The notes under the pieces: model-generated | Databases searched by the model: none | The model's input: the letters and a program-made list of their open reading frames with translations, nothing else | What the model was told of the DNA's origin: nothing | Shown: piece after piece, positions 27,380 through 36,167 of the stretch | How positions within the stretch are numbered: position 1 is the stretch's first letter | How the letters are laid out: each line of letters opens with the position of its first letter | Made by a program: the position numbers and the translations under genes | Origin: CAWBVG01 sp963792175 | GTDB lineage: Bacteria > Acidobacteriota > Vicinamibacteria > Vicinamibacterales > CAVVIG01 | Assembly (NCBI GenBank): GCA_963792175.1 | Contig: CAWBVG010000019.1 | Span: 35,633-99,632, forward strand | Direction of reading: 5' to 3' | Length of the DNA: 64,000 nucleotides

Positions 27380-27486
27380 GGTCGCGCTCCTTTGCGTTTA
27401 CCAGGGGTAGCAGAAGAGGTGCCAGAAAAGCCGCGGAAAACGCGCGTAAATTGTCACAATTCGGCCACGATTGTCTCTCGCGGATA

Positions 27487-28297
27487 TCAGAACGTCCGAG
27501 TCTGTGGACTCTTGAACGCGCGGATCACCTCGAGCATCGCGTCGTGCAGGTGGCCGTTGGTCGCGAGCACGTTGCCGCCGCGCGACGTGAACGGACCGCC
27601 GCCGAGACCGGTAACGCGACCACCTGCCTCGGACACAATCAGCGCGCCGCCGGCGATGTCCCACGGCTTGAGGTCGGCTTCCCAGAAACCGTCCATGCGC
27701 CCCGCCGCGACCCAGCACAGATCGATGGCGGCCGACCCCAGGCGCCGCACCGCACGCGCCTCCGCGACGAAGGCGGCAAACAGTCCGACGATCTCGTCGA
27801 TTCGGGTGCGGACGTCGTAGGGGAACCCCGTGACCAGCAGCGCGTCGACGAGATGGCTGGCGGCCGTGACATGGATCGGCGCGCCATTGAGAAACGCGCC
27901 GCCGCCGCGCTCCGCGGTGAACAGCTCCCGGCGGTTCGGATCGTAGACAGCCGCGACCTCGGGCACGCCGTCGATTTCGAGCGCCAGCGACGCGCAGAAG
28001 ATCGGCACGCCGTGCGCGTAGTTGGTGGTGCCGTCGATCGGATCGAACACCCAGCACGGTCCCGCCGGAACCGCCGCCGCGCCGCCCATTTCCTCAGCGA
28101 GGATCTGATGATCCGGAAACCGTTGCGCGATGAGCGTCGCGAAACATGCGCTCGACGGCCAGGTCCACCTCGGTGACGAGATCGGTGGCGCCCTTCTTGT
28201 CGATGCGGAAGGCCTGACCGAGCTGCGCCATCTGCATCTCGCCGGCACGGACAACCGCTTCAATCGCGGTGGTGAGAAAGATGGGACGCGGCGGCAC
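27487..28297 (-). CDS. Inositol monophosphatase family protein
   Basis: About 269 residues. Metal and phosphate motifs are present: ILAEE (Glu), DPIDGTTNYAHG (Asp-Pro-Ile-Asp-Gly-Thr-Thr) and WDIAGGALIVSEAGG. It would hydrolyse inositol-1-phosphate or a similar small phosphate (SuhB/CysQ relatives) using Mg2+. One frameshift near 28,140. GTG start gives a short lead to FLTTAIEAVVRAGE. Its start lies 1-2 bases from the stop of the RsbW-like gene, so they are cotranscribed. Confidence 0.85.
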
Positions 28298-28298
28298 G

Positions 28299-28764
28299 CT
28301 AGGCCTGGACGGATCCGTCGTCGGCGGCAGGCTGCACGCGCTTGAGCATGCTGATTTCCATCCCGCCCTCGGGCGCGCGCCGCAGCTGGACATCGTCCAT
28401 GAAGTTGCGGATGAGGAAAATGCCGCGGCCGCTCGATTTCAGCAGGTTCTCGGGGTCGAGCGGGTTCGCCACCAGCCTCGGGATCGAAGCCCTCGCCCTG
28501 ATCGCGGACGCGAATCGACAGCTCCGGCACCTCGCCCAGCGACGTCCCGAACTCGACGAACACGCGTTTGCTCGAGTCGTTGCGGTTGCCGTGTTTGATG
28601 GCGTTGATGACCGATTCGCGAATCGCGACGCTGACCCAATGCATGGCGTCTTCGTCGAGACCGACTCGACGGGCCAGATGGTCGCTCACGACCTGGACGA
28701 AATCCAGCATCTCGAACGCGCTGGTGAATTCGAGGCGGATAAGCTGATGGCCGTTTTGCGTCAT
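28299..28764 (-). CDS. RsbW/SpoIIAB-like anti-sigma factor kinase
   Basis: About 154 residues, HATPase_c fold. N box ESVINAIKHGN, G1 box VRDQGEGFDP and G2 box SSGRGIFLIRNFMDD form the ATP site. These proteins phosphorylate an anti-anti-sigma STAS protein or bind a sigma factor; no partner is seen in the window. One frameshift near 28,475. ATG 28764 gives MTQNGHQ. A divergent start for aroA lies 54 bases away. Confidence 0.8.
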
Positions 28765-28817
28765 CGATGCGTCAGGAGGCCCAAGAATACCATCTGTCGC
28801 GTAAGATCCATCCCCAG

Positions 28818-30114
28818 ATGTCCCTGTCACCCGCCGCCACCGTCAGGCCGGCCCGGAGCCTCCACGGCCGCCTGGCGGTGCCCGGCGATAAGTCGATTGC
28901 GCACCGGTATGCCCTGTTCGCGGCGCTCGCCCACGGCCCGTCCCTGCTGCACAATTTTGCCCCCGGCGCCGACTGCCGGTCGACCCTGAATTGCCTGCGA
29001 CGGCTCGGCGTGTCGATCGAGGAAGGTCCGGCCGGCACCGTCTCTCTACTGGGACGAGGTTTGGGGCAACTCCGTTCGCCGGCTGGCCCGCTCGACGCCG
29101 GTAATTCCGGGACGACGATGAGGCTGCTGTCGGGGGTCCTGGCGGGACACGCCTTTTCGAGCACGCTGGTCGGTGACGCCTCGCTCTCCCGCCGGCCGAT
29201 GCGGCGCGTCATCGAGCCGCTCGAGCGGATGGGTGCGCGTCTCGAGGCCGTCGACGGCCACCCGCCCCTGACCGTTCACGGCGCCCGCCTGCACGCCGAT
29301 CGCCTTTCAGTCGCCCACGCCGAGCGCCCAGGTGAAGAGCGCGGTGCTGCTCGCCGGACTCCACGCCGAGGGCGTCACGAGCGTGACCGAGCCGGCCTCC
29401 ACCCGCGATCACACCGAACGCGCGTTGACCGCGTTTGGCGGTGTGGCAGCCGTCGAGGGACTTACCGTGTCCGTGGCGGGCGGCCAGCAGCTACACGGGC
29501 AGACGCTCATCGTGCCCGGCGACTTCTCGTCCGCCGCCTTCTGGCTCGTCGCCGCCGCGGCGCTGCCGGGTTCGCGCGTCGAGATCGAAGGCGTCGGCCT
29601 CAACCCGACGCGCACCGCGCTCCTCGGCGTGCTGCGCCGCTTCGGCGCGCGGGTCCACGTCGAGACGGCCGCGGACGAGAACGGCGAGCCTCGCGGGACG
29701 GTCGTGGTCGAAGGCGATCGCGCCGAGGCGATTGCCATCGCGCCGGAAGAAGTGCCCGGCCTGATCGACGAGCTGCCCGCCATCGCCGCGCTCGCCGCCC
29801 ACGGCGGCGAGGTCACCGTCCGCGGCGCCGGCGAGTTGCGGGTGAAAGAAAGCGACCGCATCAGCGCGCTGGTCGCCGGCTTCCGCGCGCTCGGGATCGA
29901 CGCGGACGAGCGCGACGGACGGGTTCGTCATCCGCGGACGGTCAGGCAGGCGCCCGATCGGCGGCGTCGCCGACGCGCGCGGCGATCACCGGATGGCCAT
30001 GGCGTTCGCGATCGCGGCGCTCGCCGCCGAAGGGCCGTCCACCATCGACGGCGCCGAGGCTGTCGACATCTCCTATCCGGGCTTCTTCGAAACGCTCCAG
30101 CGCCTCGTCTCGTG
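28818..30114 (+). CDS. aroA: 3-phosphoshikimate 1-carboxyvinyltransferase (EPSP synthase)
   Basis: About 431 residues. Joins shikimate-3-phosphate and phosphoenolpyruvate to EPSP in aromatic amino acid synthesis, in the cytoplasm. Motifs: VPGDKSIAHRY (phosphate-binding Lys/Ser), LDAGNSGTTMRLL, RVKESDRI and ARGDHRMAMAFAIA. The NSGTT form is closer to class II enzymes than to the E. coli type. Frameshifts near 29,320 and 29,925. The shikimate kinase gene follows on the same strand after a 325-bp space holding a nested palindrome. Confidence 0.9.
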
Positions 30115-30156
30115 AACGCGAGCTGAGCGGACGCGGGGCGCCGGAGCGCAAACGTG

Positions 30157-30398
30157 ACTTCGGCCACAGAGACACAGAGACACAGAGAAAGCGCGGGGCC
30201 GCGTCGAACGCAAGGACGTATCGATTCGACGGGCGCCGCGAAGCGGCGCGGCGGGGCCGAGACGATCGGCGGAAATGAATCGCGCGGGAATGAGTCAGCG
30301 ACTCATTTCCGCCGATCGTCTCGGTCCCACCGATGGCCGGCTACGCCGGCGGTCCCGTCGAATCGATTGCCGCGGTGTCTCGGTGTCTCGGTGGCCAA
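30157..30398. repeat. Nested palindrome between aroA and aroK
   Basis: Three inverted repeats are stacked. Outer: a GAGACACA array near 30162-30189 and its imperfect inverse (GTGTCTCGGTGTCTCGG) near 30374-30396. Middle: ATCGATTCGACGGG at 30220-30233 with exact inverse at 30354-30367. Inner: a perfect 22-bp stem, 30257-30278 with 30303-30324 (CCGAGACGATC...). The inner loop also contains TGAGTC-AGC-GACTCA, which competes with the 22-bp stem. It could fold as a long RNA hairpin in the aroA-aroK transcript. Confidence 0.8.
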
Positions 30399-30438
30399 GT
30401 TTGCGCGACGGCGGCCCGCGCCGATCCTGTGGATCGCC

Positions 30439-30939
30439 GTGAAGGCAGACAAGGTGTATCTCGTCGGCTTCATGGCGGCCGGAAAGACCACGCTGGCGCG
30501 CGCGCTGGCGAAGCGTCTCGACTGGCAGGCGGTGGACATCGACGAGCTCATCGAGCAACAGGAGCACGCGCCGGTAGCCGAGATTTTCGCGAAACACGGC
30601 GAGGCCTATTTCCGCGCGGTCGAACGCCAGGTGCTCGTGGACCAACTCGCCCCGCGTCACATCGTGGTCGCGACCGGCGGGGGCACGTTCGCCGACCCGC
30701 AGAACCGGGCGGCAATCAACCGGGACGGGGTCTCGGTGTGGCTCGACGTCCCCCTGGAACGGCTGGTCGACCGGGTCCCGGCCGACGGCCGCCGGCCGCT
30801 GGCCGCCGATCGCGCCGGCTTCGAACACCTGTATCATCAGCGGCGCGCCGCGTACGAGCAGGCGCACAAGCGGCTCGATGCCGGCCGGGCAGGGGTTGAC
30901 GCGCTGGTCGAACAGCTCTTGGACTGGTTACAACACTAA
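30439..30939 (+). CDS. aroK: Shikimate kinase
   Basis: 166 residues, intact, GTG start. Phosphorylates shikimate with ATP, the step before EPSP synthase. Walker A VGFMAAGKTT, shikimate-binding DIDELIE, the FRAVE arginine, ATGGGTF (phosphate loop) and the lid RRPLAADR are all present. Frame is open upstream through the palindrome, but the GTG next to the canonical first strand is preferred. It ends 2 bases before the phosphoesterase ATG. Confidence 0.9.
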   Translation: MKADKVYLVGFMAAGKTTLARALAKRLDWQAVDIDELIEQQEHAPVAEIFAKHGEAYFRAVERQVLVDQLAPRHIVVATGGGTFADPQNRAAINRDGVSVWLDVPLERLVDRVPADGRRPLAADRAGFEHLYHQRRAAYEQAHKRLDAGRAGVDALVEQLLDWLQH

Positions 30940-30941
30940 CG

Positions 30942-31708
30942 ATGCGCTACCTCGTCCTGACCGACATTCACGCGAACCTCGAGGCGCTCGACACTTGTCT
31001 TGCCGACGCGCGCACTCGTGCGTTCGACGCCACCCTCGTGCTGGGCGATCTCGTGGGCTACGGCCCCGACCCCAACGCGGTCGTCGAACGCGTACAGGCA
31101 CTGAAGCCGGTCGCGATCGTCCGCGGCAATCACGACAAGGTCGCGTGCGGCCTGGAACAGGCCGAGGGGTTCAACTCGGTCGCCAAGAGCGCGGCGCGCT
31201 GGACGCTGGATATGCTCACGCCGGAGCATCGCGACTGGCTGTGCGATCTCCCGCACGGTCCCGTCCTCGTCGACGATGTGGTGGAGATCTGCCATGGCTC
31301 GCCCTTCGACGAAGACGCCTACATCTTCGACGAGCTGGACGCGGTGCGCGCGCTGAAGGTTTCGACGCGGCCGCTTGTGCCTCTTCGGCCACACGCATTA
31401 TCCGGTGACCTTCGAGCTGTCGGCCGACAACTTCGATTCGCCCGGGCCAGCCGTCGCGGCGGAAATGCGGCTGATGCTCCGTCCCGGCTCGAAGTACCTG
31501 CGTGAACCCCGGCGCCGTCGGTCAGCCGCGCGACGGCGATCCGCGCGCCGCGTACGCGATTGCCGACACCAAGGCGCGCTGCGTCGAGCTGTTCCGGCTC
31601 TCGTACCCCGTGGAACACACGCAGGCGAAGATTATCGAGGCAGGCTTACCGGAAGTGCTCGCGCAGCGGCTTGGGAATGGGCAGATAAAGTTAAAACTTA
31701 GAAGTTAA
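30942..31708 (+). CDS. Calcineurin-like metallophosphoesterase
   Basis: About 255 residues. LVLTDIHANLEAL (DXH), LVLGDLVGYGPDP (GD), VRGNHDKV (GNHD), EICHGSP and LFGHTHYP (GHTH) supply the two-metal site of the YfcE/MJ0936-type phosphodiesterase family. Substrate unknown. Frameshifts near 31,375 and 31,500. The last residues (KLKLRS) and the TAA lie in the left arm of a 26-bp inverted repeat. Confidence 0.85.
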
Positions 31709-31812
31709 AAGTTAAAAGTTAAAAGTTGAAATGCCTGTCGTCTGCATTTCAGCGTAACTCTTGAGCGGGACTGTCTTCCTGGTTTTAACTTTTAACTTTT
31801 AACTTTTAACTT
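31702..31812. repeat. 26-bp perfect inverted repeat of TTAAAAG heptamers
   Basis: AAGTTAA units repeat at 31702-31727 and their exact reverse complement at 31787-31812, with 59 bases between that include GAAATGC/GCATTTC. It lies between convergent genes; the stop codon of each gene falls in its nearest arm, and the tails KLKLRS and KLKVKS are encoded by the units. A bidirectional terminator role is likely. Confidence 0.85.
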
Positions 31813-31947
31813 CGCCGCGGCGCGTTCTTCGCGGCGTTTCAACTCAGCGGCGAAAGCGTCTCTTGCCGCTCGCGACCCGAGCACCCACCCGATCACGATG
31901 CCAATCAGCAGCACCGACGGGATGAAGATGAAGTGACCCGCGGTCAT
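31792..31947 (-). CDS. Small single-helix membrane protein of the ccm operon
   Basis: About 51 residues from ATG 31947 (MTAGHFIFIPSVLLIGIVIG): one N-terminal helix, then a basic, Ala/Glu/Arg-rich cytoplasmic tail (RDAFAAELKRREERAAAK). It overlaps the ccmD stop by 4 bases. No family recognised. The final KLKVKS is encoded by the inverted repeat. Confidence 0.55.
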   Translation of the reverse strand: MTAGHFIFIPSVLLIGIVIGWVLGSRAARDAFAAELKRREERAAAKLKVKS

Positions 31948-32210
31948 CGGTGGCTGCGGCGCTGTTCGAGCGCGCGCATCTCGGTCTCGACCTTCCCGAG
32001 CCGCCGCCAGATCGTCCACAGATAGAACATCGCGGCGAGCCAGATGAAGGAGTACGCCGCCACGAGCAGCGGCGCGGCCGGCAGTTGATCCACCGGCGGC
32101 AGGTCCTTCACCGGCACGTACTCACTTTGCGCGGCGGGCGGCTGGAACGCCAGCGCCGGCATGGCGGCGCCGGCCATCAGCCACACGACCAGAAACAGGC
32201 GACGCATCAT
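31944..32210 (-). CDS. ccmD: CcmD-like heme exporter subunit
   Basis: 88 residues. A signal-like first helix (RLFLVVWLMAGAAMPALAF) is followed by a short periplasmic stretch and the CcmD-like helix VAAYSFIWLAAMFYLWTIWR with the basic and coiled tail KVETEMRALEQRR. CcmD retains holo-CcmE in the CcmABCD complex. It is longer than typical CcmD because of the N-terminal extension. The start codon follows the ccmC stop by 1 base; a TTG at 32228 is an alternative. Confidence 0.65.
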   Translation of the reverse strand: MMRRLFLVVWLMAGAAMPALAFQPPAAQSEYVPVKDLPPVDQLPAAPLLVAAYSFIWLAAMFYLWTIWRRLGKVETEMRALEQRRSHR

Positions 32211-32211
32211 C

Positions 32212-32868
32212 TCAATCCTCTTCCGCAAGATACAGTTGGTCGAGCGCCGTCCGCTGTCGTTCGAGGTGAACGCGCGCCGCCAGCAGCAAGCCGTACAACA
32301 TGAAGAGCGTCAGCGCGCTGAACCAGAACGCGCCGCGCATCCCCGGCTGCAGCGTCGGCACGACGGTCGTCATCGGGTGCATCGTGCGCCAGATGTTGAC
32401 CGAAACGTAGATGAACGGCACGTTGGCGGTACCGAACACGGCGAGGCCGGCGGCCAGCTTGTCCGACCCGGGTCCGCCGTATTTCCGGACGAAGAGGTAG
32501 CCGACCGCAATCAGCCAGCCGACAAACGACATCGTCAGACGAGCTTCCCAGACCCACCAGACGCCCCAGGCTTTTCTCGCCCACAACGGTCCCGTGACGA
32601 GGACGATGAGTCCGAAGAGCGCCGTCAGCTCAGCCGCGGCAATCGCCACGCGATCGGCGGCAGGATCTCTCTTCCACAGGTACAGCGCGCTGGCCACGCC
32701 GCACACCACCGCCGAAATGAGCATCACCATGCCGCTCGGGGCGTGAAAATACATCACCTTCTGCACGAGCCCCATCGTCGACTCGTAGTCGGCGTGCGCA
32801 ATCACGACCGGCGCATACGCGAACATCGCGGAGGTCACCAGCAACAGCGGAAAGAACGCTTTTCTCAT
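32212..32868 (-). CDS. ccmC: Heme exporter protein CcmC
   Basis: 218 residues, intact, six membrane helices. The tryptophan-rich heme-handling motif is WGVWWVWEARLTMSF, and the flanking histidines are in MYFHAPSG and TMHPM. CcmC loads heme onto CcmE at the outer face of the inner membrane. Family-typical length. Part of the minus-strand ccm operon. Confidence 0.9.
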   Translation of the reverse strand: MRKAFFPLLLVTSAMFAYAPVVIAHADYESTMGLVQKVMYFHAPSGMVMLISAVVCGVASALYLWKRDPAADRVAIAAAELTALFGLIVLVTGPLWARKAWGVWWVWEARLTMSFVGWLIAVGYLFVRKYGGPGSDKLAAGLAVFGTANVPFIYVSVNIWRTMHPMTTVVPTLQPGMRGAFWFSALTLFMLYGLLLAARVHLERQRTALDQLYLAEED

Positions 32869-32871
32869 ATC

Positions 32872-32911
32872 CCGCCCTTCCTGCCCATCCCGCCCCTCCT
32901 GCCCTTCCGTT
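32872..32911. repeat. Tandem 20-bp repeat between ccmB and ccmC
   Basis: ATCCCGCCC(T/C)TCCTGCCC is present twice in direct orientation, filling the 48-bp gap between the two coupled genes. Confidence 0.6.
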
Positions 32912-32916
32912 CGATC

Positions 32917-33597
32917 CTACTCCGTCATGAGCGGCTCGAACGTCCACAGCGCGAGCATCAGAAAAACCGCATCCATGCAGAGCAGCAACACGATCCACAT
33001 GATCGCACTCGGCCGATCCACCGGGGTCTGGGTCAGCGCGACAGTCCCTCGCACGCCGCCAATCATCAACGGGACCGTCATCGGGTACAGCAGGATCGGC
33101 AGCATCACGTCGCGCGTCCGCGCACGCACCAGCATCGCCGCGAACAGCGAGCCGACGACGGCGAAGCCGACCGTGCCGGTCAGCAGCAGCGCGACCAGCA
33201 GCACGGGTTCCTCGAACAGCCGGGAGCGGAACAGCAACGCGACCAGCGGCACCAGCAGCAGCTCGCAGACCACGAGCAGGACCACGATGCCCAGCATCTT
33301 CCCCACGTAGATGGCGGCGCGCGGAGCCGGCGCCAGCAGCAGCGCCCTCAGCGTCTCGCCGTAGCGCTCGCGCTCGAACGTGCGACCCAGCGCCAGCGTT
33401 CCGGCAAACTCGATGGCAATCCACAGAATGCCCGCCGCGGCATCCTCGAGCGGCTCTCCTTCCTTGACGAAGGCGATCGAGAACACGAGCACGCACGAGA
33501 GCGCGAAGAGCAGCGTCGTGTAGAGAATCTCCCGGCTCTTGACCTCGATCGCGAAATCCTTGCGCAGGACGAGCAGCGCGGTCCTGACAAACATCAC
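32917..33597 (-). CDS. ccmB: Heme exporter protein CcmB
   Basis: 226 residues, intact, six membrane helices. FAIEVKSREILYTTLLFAL near the start and LALGRTFERERYGETLRALL match CcmB, the membrane partner of the CcmA ATPase that releases holo-CcmE. The ATG overlaps the ccmA stop by 4 bases. Confidence 0.9.
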   Translation of the reverse strand: MMFVRTALLVLRKDFAIEVKSREILYTTLLFALSCVLVFSIAFVKEGEPLEDAAAGILWIAIEFAGTLALGRTFERERYGETLRALLLAPAPRAAIYVGKMLGIVVLLVVCELLLVPLVALLFRSRLFEEPVLLVALLLTGTVGFAVVGSLFAAMLVRARTRDVMLPILLYPMTVPLMIGGVRGTVALTQTPVDRPSAIMWIVLLLCMDAVFLMLALWTFEPLMTE

Positions 33598-34296
33598 GCG
33601 CCCCCGACGACTCGCCGGTAGCGCGCGCGCAGGCCGGGCGCAGCGGCTTCATCGGCGACGAGGCGGCCGTCGCGCAGCAGCACGACGCGCGTGATGAGTC
33701 CCTCGGCCAGATCGAGGTCGTGCGTGGCGAGCACGACGATCGCGCCGCCTGCAGCCAGTTCGCGGACACGATCCGACACGACGCCGACCGCGCGATCGTC
33801 GAGGCCGGTAAACGGCTCGTCGAGAAGGACGAGCCGCGGATCGTGCAGCAACGCCCGTTCGAGCGCGAGACGCTGCCGCATCCCTCGCGAGAATCCGGAG
33901 ACATCGTCGTCTCCGCGTTCCTCGAGGCCGGCACGCGCGAGCGCGGCTTCGACTCGCCCCGCGCCAACGCCGTACAGCTCTCCGAAGAATCTCAGGTTCT
34001 GCCGTGCCGACAGCTCCGGGTAGAGGTGCAGCTCGTGTGCGAGCAGGCCGAAGCCGGCGCCGCAGTGCAGCGCCAAGCGCACGCGCCGGTTGATCGCCAA
34101 ACCGCACCTCGCCGCTCGTCGGCGCGACCAGCGTCGCGAACAGGCCGATCAGCGTCGACTTGCCCGCGCCGTTTGGCCCGAGCAGCCCGAGGATGTCGCC
34201 GGCGCGCGCGGTCAGCGAGAGGCGCGCAATCGCCCGCCGGCGGCCGAAATGTCTGGAGACGTCGATGAGGCTGACAGCGTCGAAGTCGGCAGTCAC
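33594..34296 (-). CDS. ccmA: Heme exporter ATPase CcmA
   Basis: About 233 residues, ABC ATPase. Walker A LLGPNGAGKST, signature SGFSRGMRQRL, Walker B RLVLLDEPFTGLD and the switch ATHDLD are present. It powers release of heme-loaded CcmE. One frameshift near 34,090. First gene of the ccmABCD block; about 45 bases follow the upstream gene's stop. Confidence 0.9.
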
Positions 34297-34340
34297 AGCC
34301 GTCGAAGTCTTTGCAATTCTAGACTACTACGGGCTGCTTG

Positions 34341-35494
34341 CTAGGCGGCCAGACCGCTGCGGTCTGCGGGCTCGGGGCCCGTATCGTCGTCGTCGAGCGC
34401 GCTGTAGATCTGCTCGAGCGCGGCGAGGATCTCCTCGCGGCGCGCCAGATAGCGCCGCTCGTCGCCGCGGCCGCCGCGGCGATCGCGCTCGAGGCGCACG
34501 AGATCGCTGAACAGCCGATCGCGGCGCGCGATCAGGCGCTTCCGCTCGGCGGCGCTTCCGGACGCATCACCGCTCGGACGTCCAGACATCCAGACGCCGA
34601 CCGCGACGATGAGGCCAGCCAGCGCCAGCGCGACAATGCGCGGCGCCCGGCTGTGATGCGCGATCCCGCCGACCTCGAGCTCCAGCGGCTGTCCAGCCGC
34701 GATGGCGCCGCCAGTCGCGGCAATGAACACCTCGCCCTGCGCCGGGCAGCTCGCGCTGCTCTTTGATCTGCGCGGACGACAGCGTCGTGCTCCCCGACTT
34801 CTTCACCACGACCGCGAGCTGTTCGAGCATCACGGGGAAACGCTGCGCGATGGTCAGCGATCCGGTCGCCGCCGGCATCTGATAGGCCGCCTGCACGTAG
34901 GTGTGCCCCGGCGGAAACGGGCCCTGCACGCTGATGTGCGATCCCGCGGCGGCGGCATTCGGCGAGGAGCCTTCCATGATCGTGGCGCCAATCGCGCCTT
35001 TCGGCAGATCGAACTCGAATGGCGCCGGCAGGGTTGACCGGCACGCGCGCGTTGTTCGCGATATCGAGCAGGTAGAACACCTGGGCCGCTTCTTCGATCG
35101 GCTCGACCACGATGCGCGATTCGGCGCCAAGGACGACGTCGCCCTTCACCGCCGGAGCGTCCGGCTGCGTCGCCGGCGGCTTCGACGGATCGGTCGCAAC
35201 CAGCATGAGACGGATGCCGCCGCGCGGCGGCGCCTGGAACTCCTGCGATTCGAGATGCTCGCCCGCCACCTCGGTGCTGGCCTTCACCGTCGCGCCTGGC
35301 GTCACGTTGTCGAATTGCGCGCGCCCGGCCTCGTCCGTCTTTGCGGTCAGCACCTGGTCGCCGACGCGCAGTTGAACCGGCTGGTTGGGGATGTTGTTGG
35401 ACAGTTCGCCGCGGATCACGCGCACGGAGATCGATCGGTCCGGCAAGTCGGTGACTGGCCGCGGGATGCCGGACATCTGCTTCGGGTCCGGCAT
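34341..35494 (-). CDS. Carboxypeptidase-regulatory-like membrane protein in the ccm operon
   Basis: About 383 residues. The N-terminal half is beta-rich (SISVRVIRGELSN, PVQLRVGDQVLTAKTDEAGR, IRLMLVATDPS), like a carboxypeptidase regulatory or transthyretin-like fold; then one membrane helix (IVALALAGLIVAVGVWMSG) and a charged coiled tail (RLIARRDRLFSDLVRLERDR). Frameshifts near 35,035 and 34,745. Expected signal peptide is missing: upstream of MPDPKQM the frame runs into a repeat that encodes SFVSFVSFV. The place in the operon suggests a role in cytochrome assembly, otherwise unknown. Confidence 0.55.
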
Positions 35495-35514
35495 CTGGAA
35501 CTGGCCACGTATAC

Positions 35515-35612
35515 CGCGACCCACAAAGGACACAAAGGACACAAAGGACACGAAAGAGATGCTTGACCTGCCGCCTTTGTGTCCTCTGTGTCCCTCTGTG
35601 TCCTTGTCTGCA
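35515..35612. repeat. Inverted array of GGACACAAA units
   Basis: ACAAAGGAC is repeated four times at 35522-35552, and the inverse (TTTGTGTCCTCTGTGTCC) at 35574-35607. It separates two minus-strand genes of the ccm region and adjoins the stop of one and the start region of the other. Confidence 0.7.
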
Positions 35613-36117
35613 TCAGATCTTCTGCCCGCACGACTTACAGAACCGCGCGTCGGCGTCGTTCACGGTTCGCACACGATCGCGCGATCGCGCGTTCGCGCTG
35701 GCGAGCGTCGCGGGCAGTTTCTCGCCCGAGTCGCTTCTCCAGCTCCCGCTCGATCCGATCGCGATACCCGGCGCCCGCGTCCAGCTGCCGCATCAGGCGG
35801 CCGACGCGCGCGCGCAGGCGGCCCGACATCTCCTTCCAGTCGGCGTCCGACAGCTTCCCCATCGCCCGATCGAACTCCAGCTCCTTGATCGAGCGCAGCG
35901 CCAGCATCTTCTCGCGCTCGAGGGCCACGCGCGTGCGGTGACCGATCATCACGGTCCGATCCTCGTCCGGGCTGACGAGTGGACGCAGGGTGCGGAGTGC
36001 GGCCAGGCCGACGAGCGCGGCCGTGGCCATCAGGATCGACAGAAACACGATGGAGGTGACGCTTTGACCGCGTGCGATGAAGGTGACGGCGGTCGCGCAG
36101 CCCAGGGCCGCGAGCAC
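35613..36117 (-). CDS. Membrane protein with C-terminal zinc ribbon
   Basis: About 167 residues. Two N-terminal hydrophobic segments (LAALGCATAVTFIA, SIVFLSILMATAALVGLAAL), then a charged helical stretch (REKMLALRSIKELEFDRAMG, MSGRLRARVGRLMRQLD). After correcting a frameshift near 35,690 the tail reads DADARFCKSCGQKI, one half of a zinc ribbon. A possible role as an accessory (CcmI-like) in heme transfer is inferred from the operon. The N-terminus may start further upstream in the TTCA-loop hairpin (GLQPWQFFV). Confidence 0.6.
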
Positions 36118-36144
36118 GAAGAACTGCCAAGGCTGAAGCCCGAT

Positions 36145-36164
36145 GGTCCGGCTTCAGCCGGACC
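36145..36164. repeat. TTCA-loop hairpin with competing partner
   Basis: GGTCCGGC-TTCA-GCCGGACC forms an 8-bp stem. The nearby GGCTGAAGCC (36131-36140) is the exact inverse of GGCTTCAGCC inside the hairpin, so two alternative structures exist. It is in the 50-bp gap after ccmF and before the zinc-ribbon gene. Confidence 0.65.
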
Positions 36165-36167
36165 TTG

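Noticed and set aside
32872..32911. Tandem repeat between ccmB and ccmC as a regulatory RNA
   Set aside because: Two direct copies without stem potential, in a gap between coupled genes; recorded only as a repeat.
32161..33621. 486-residue plus-strand frame opposite ccmB and ccmC
   Set aside because: Arg/Gln/His-rich antisense shadow of well identified ccm genes.
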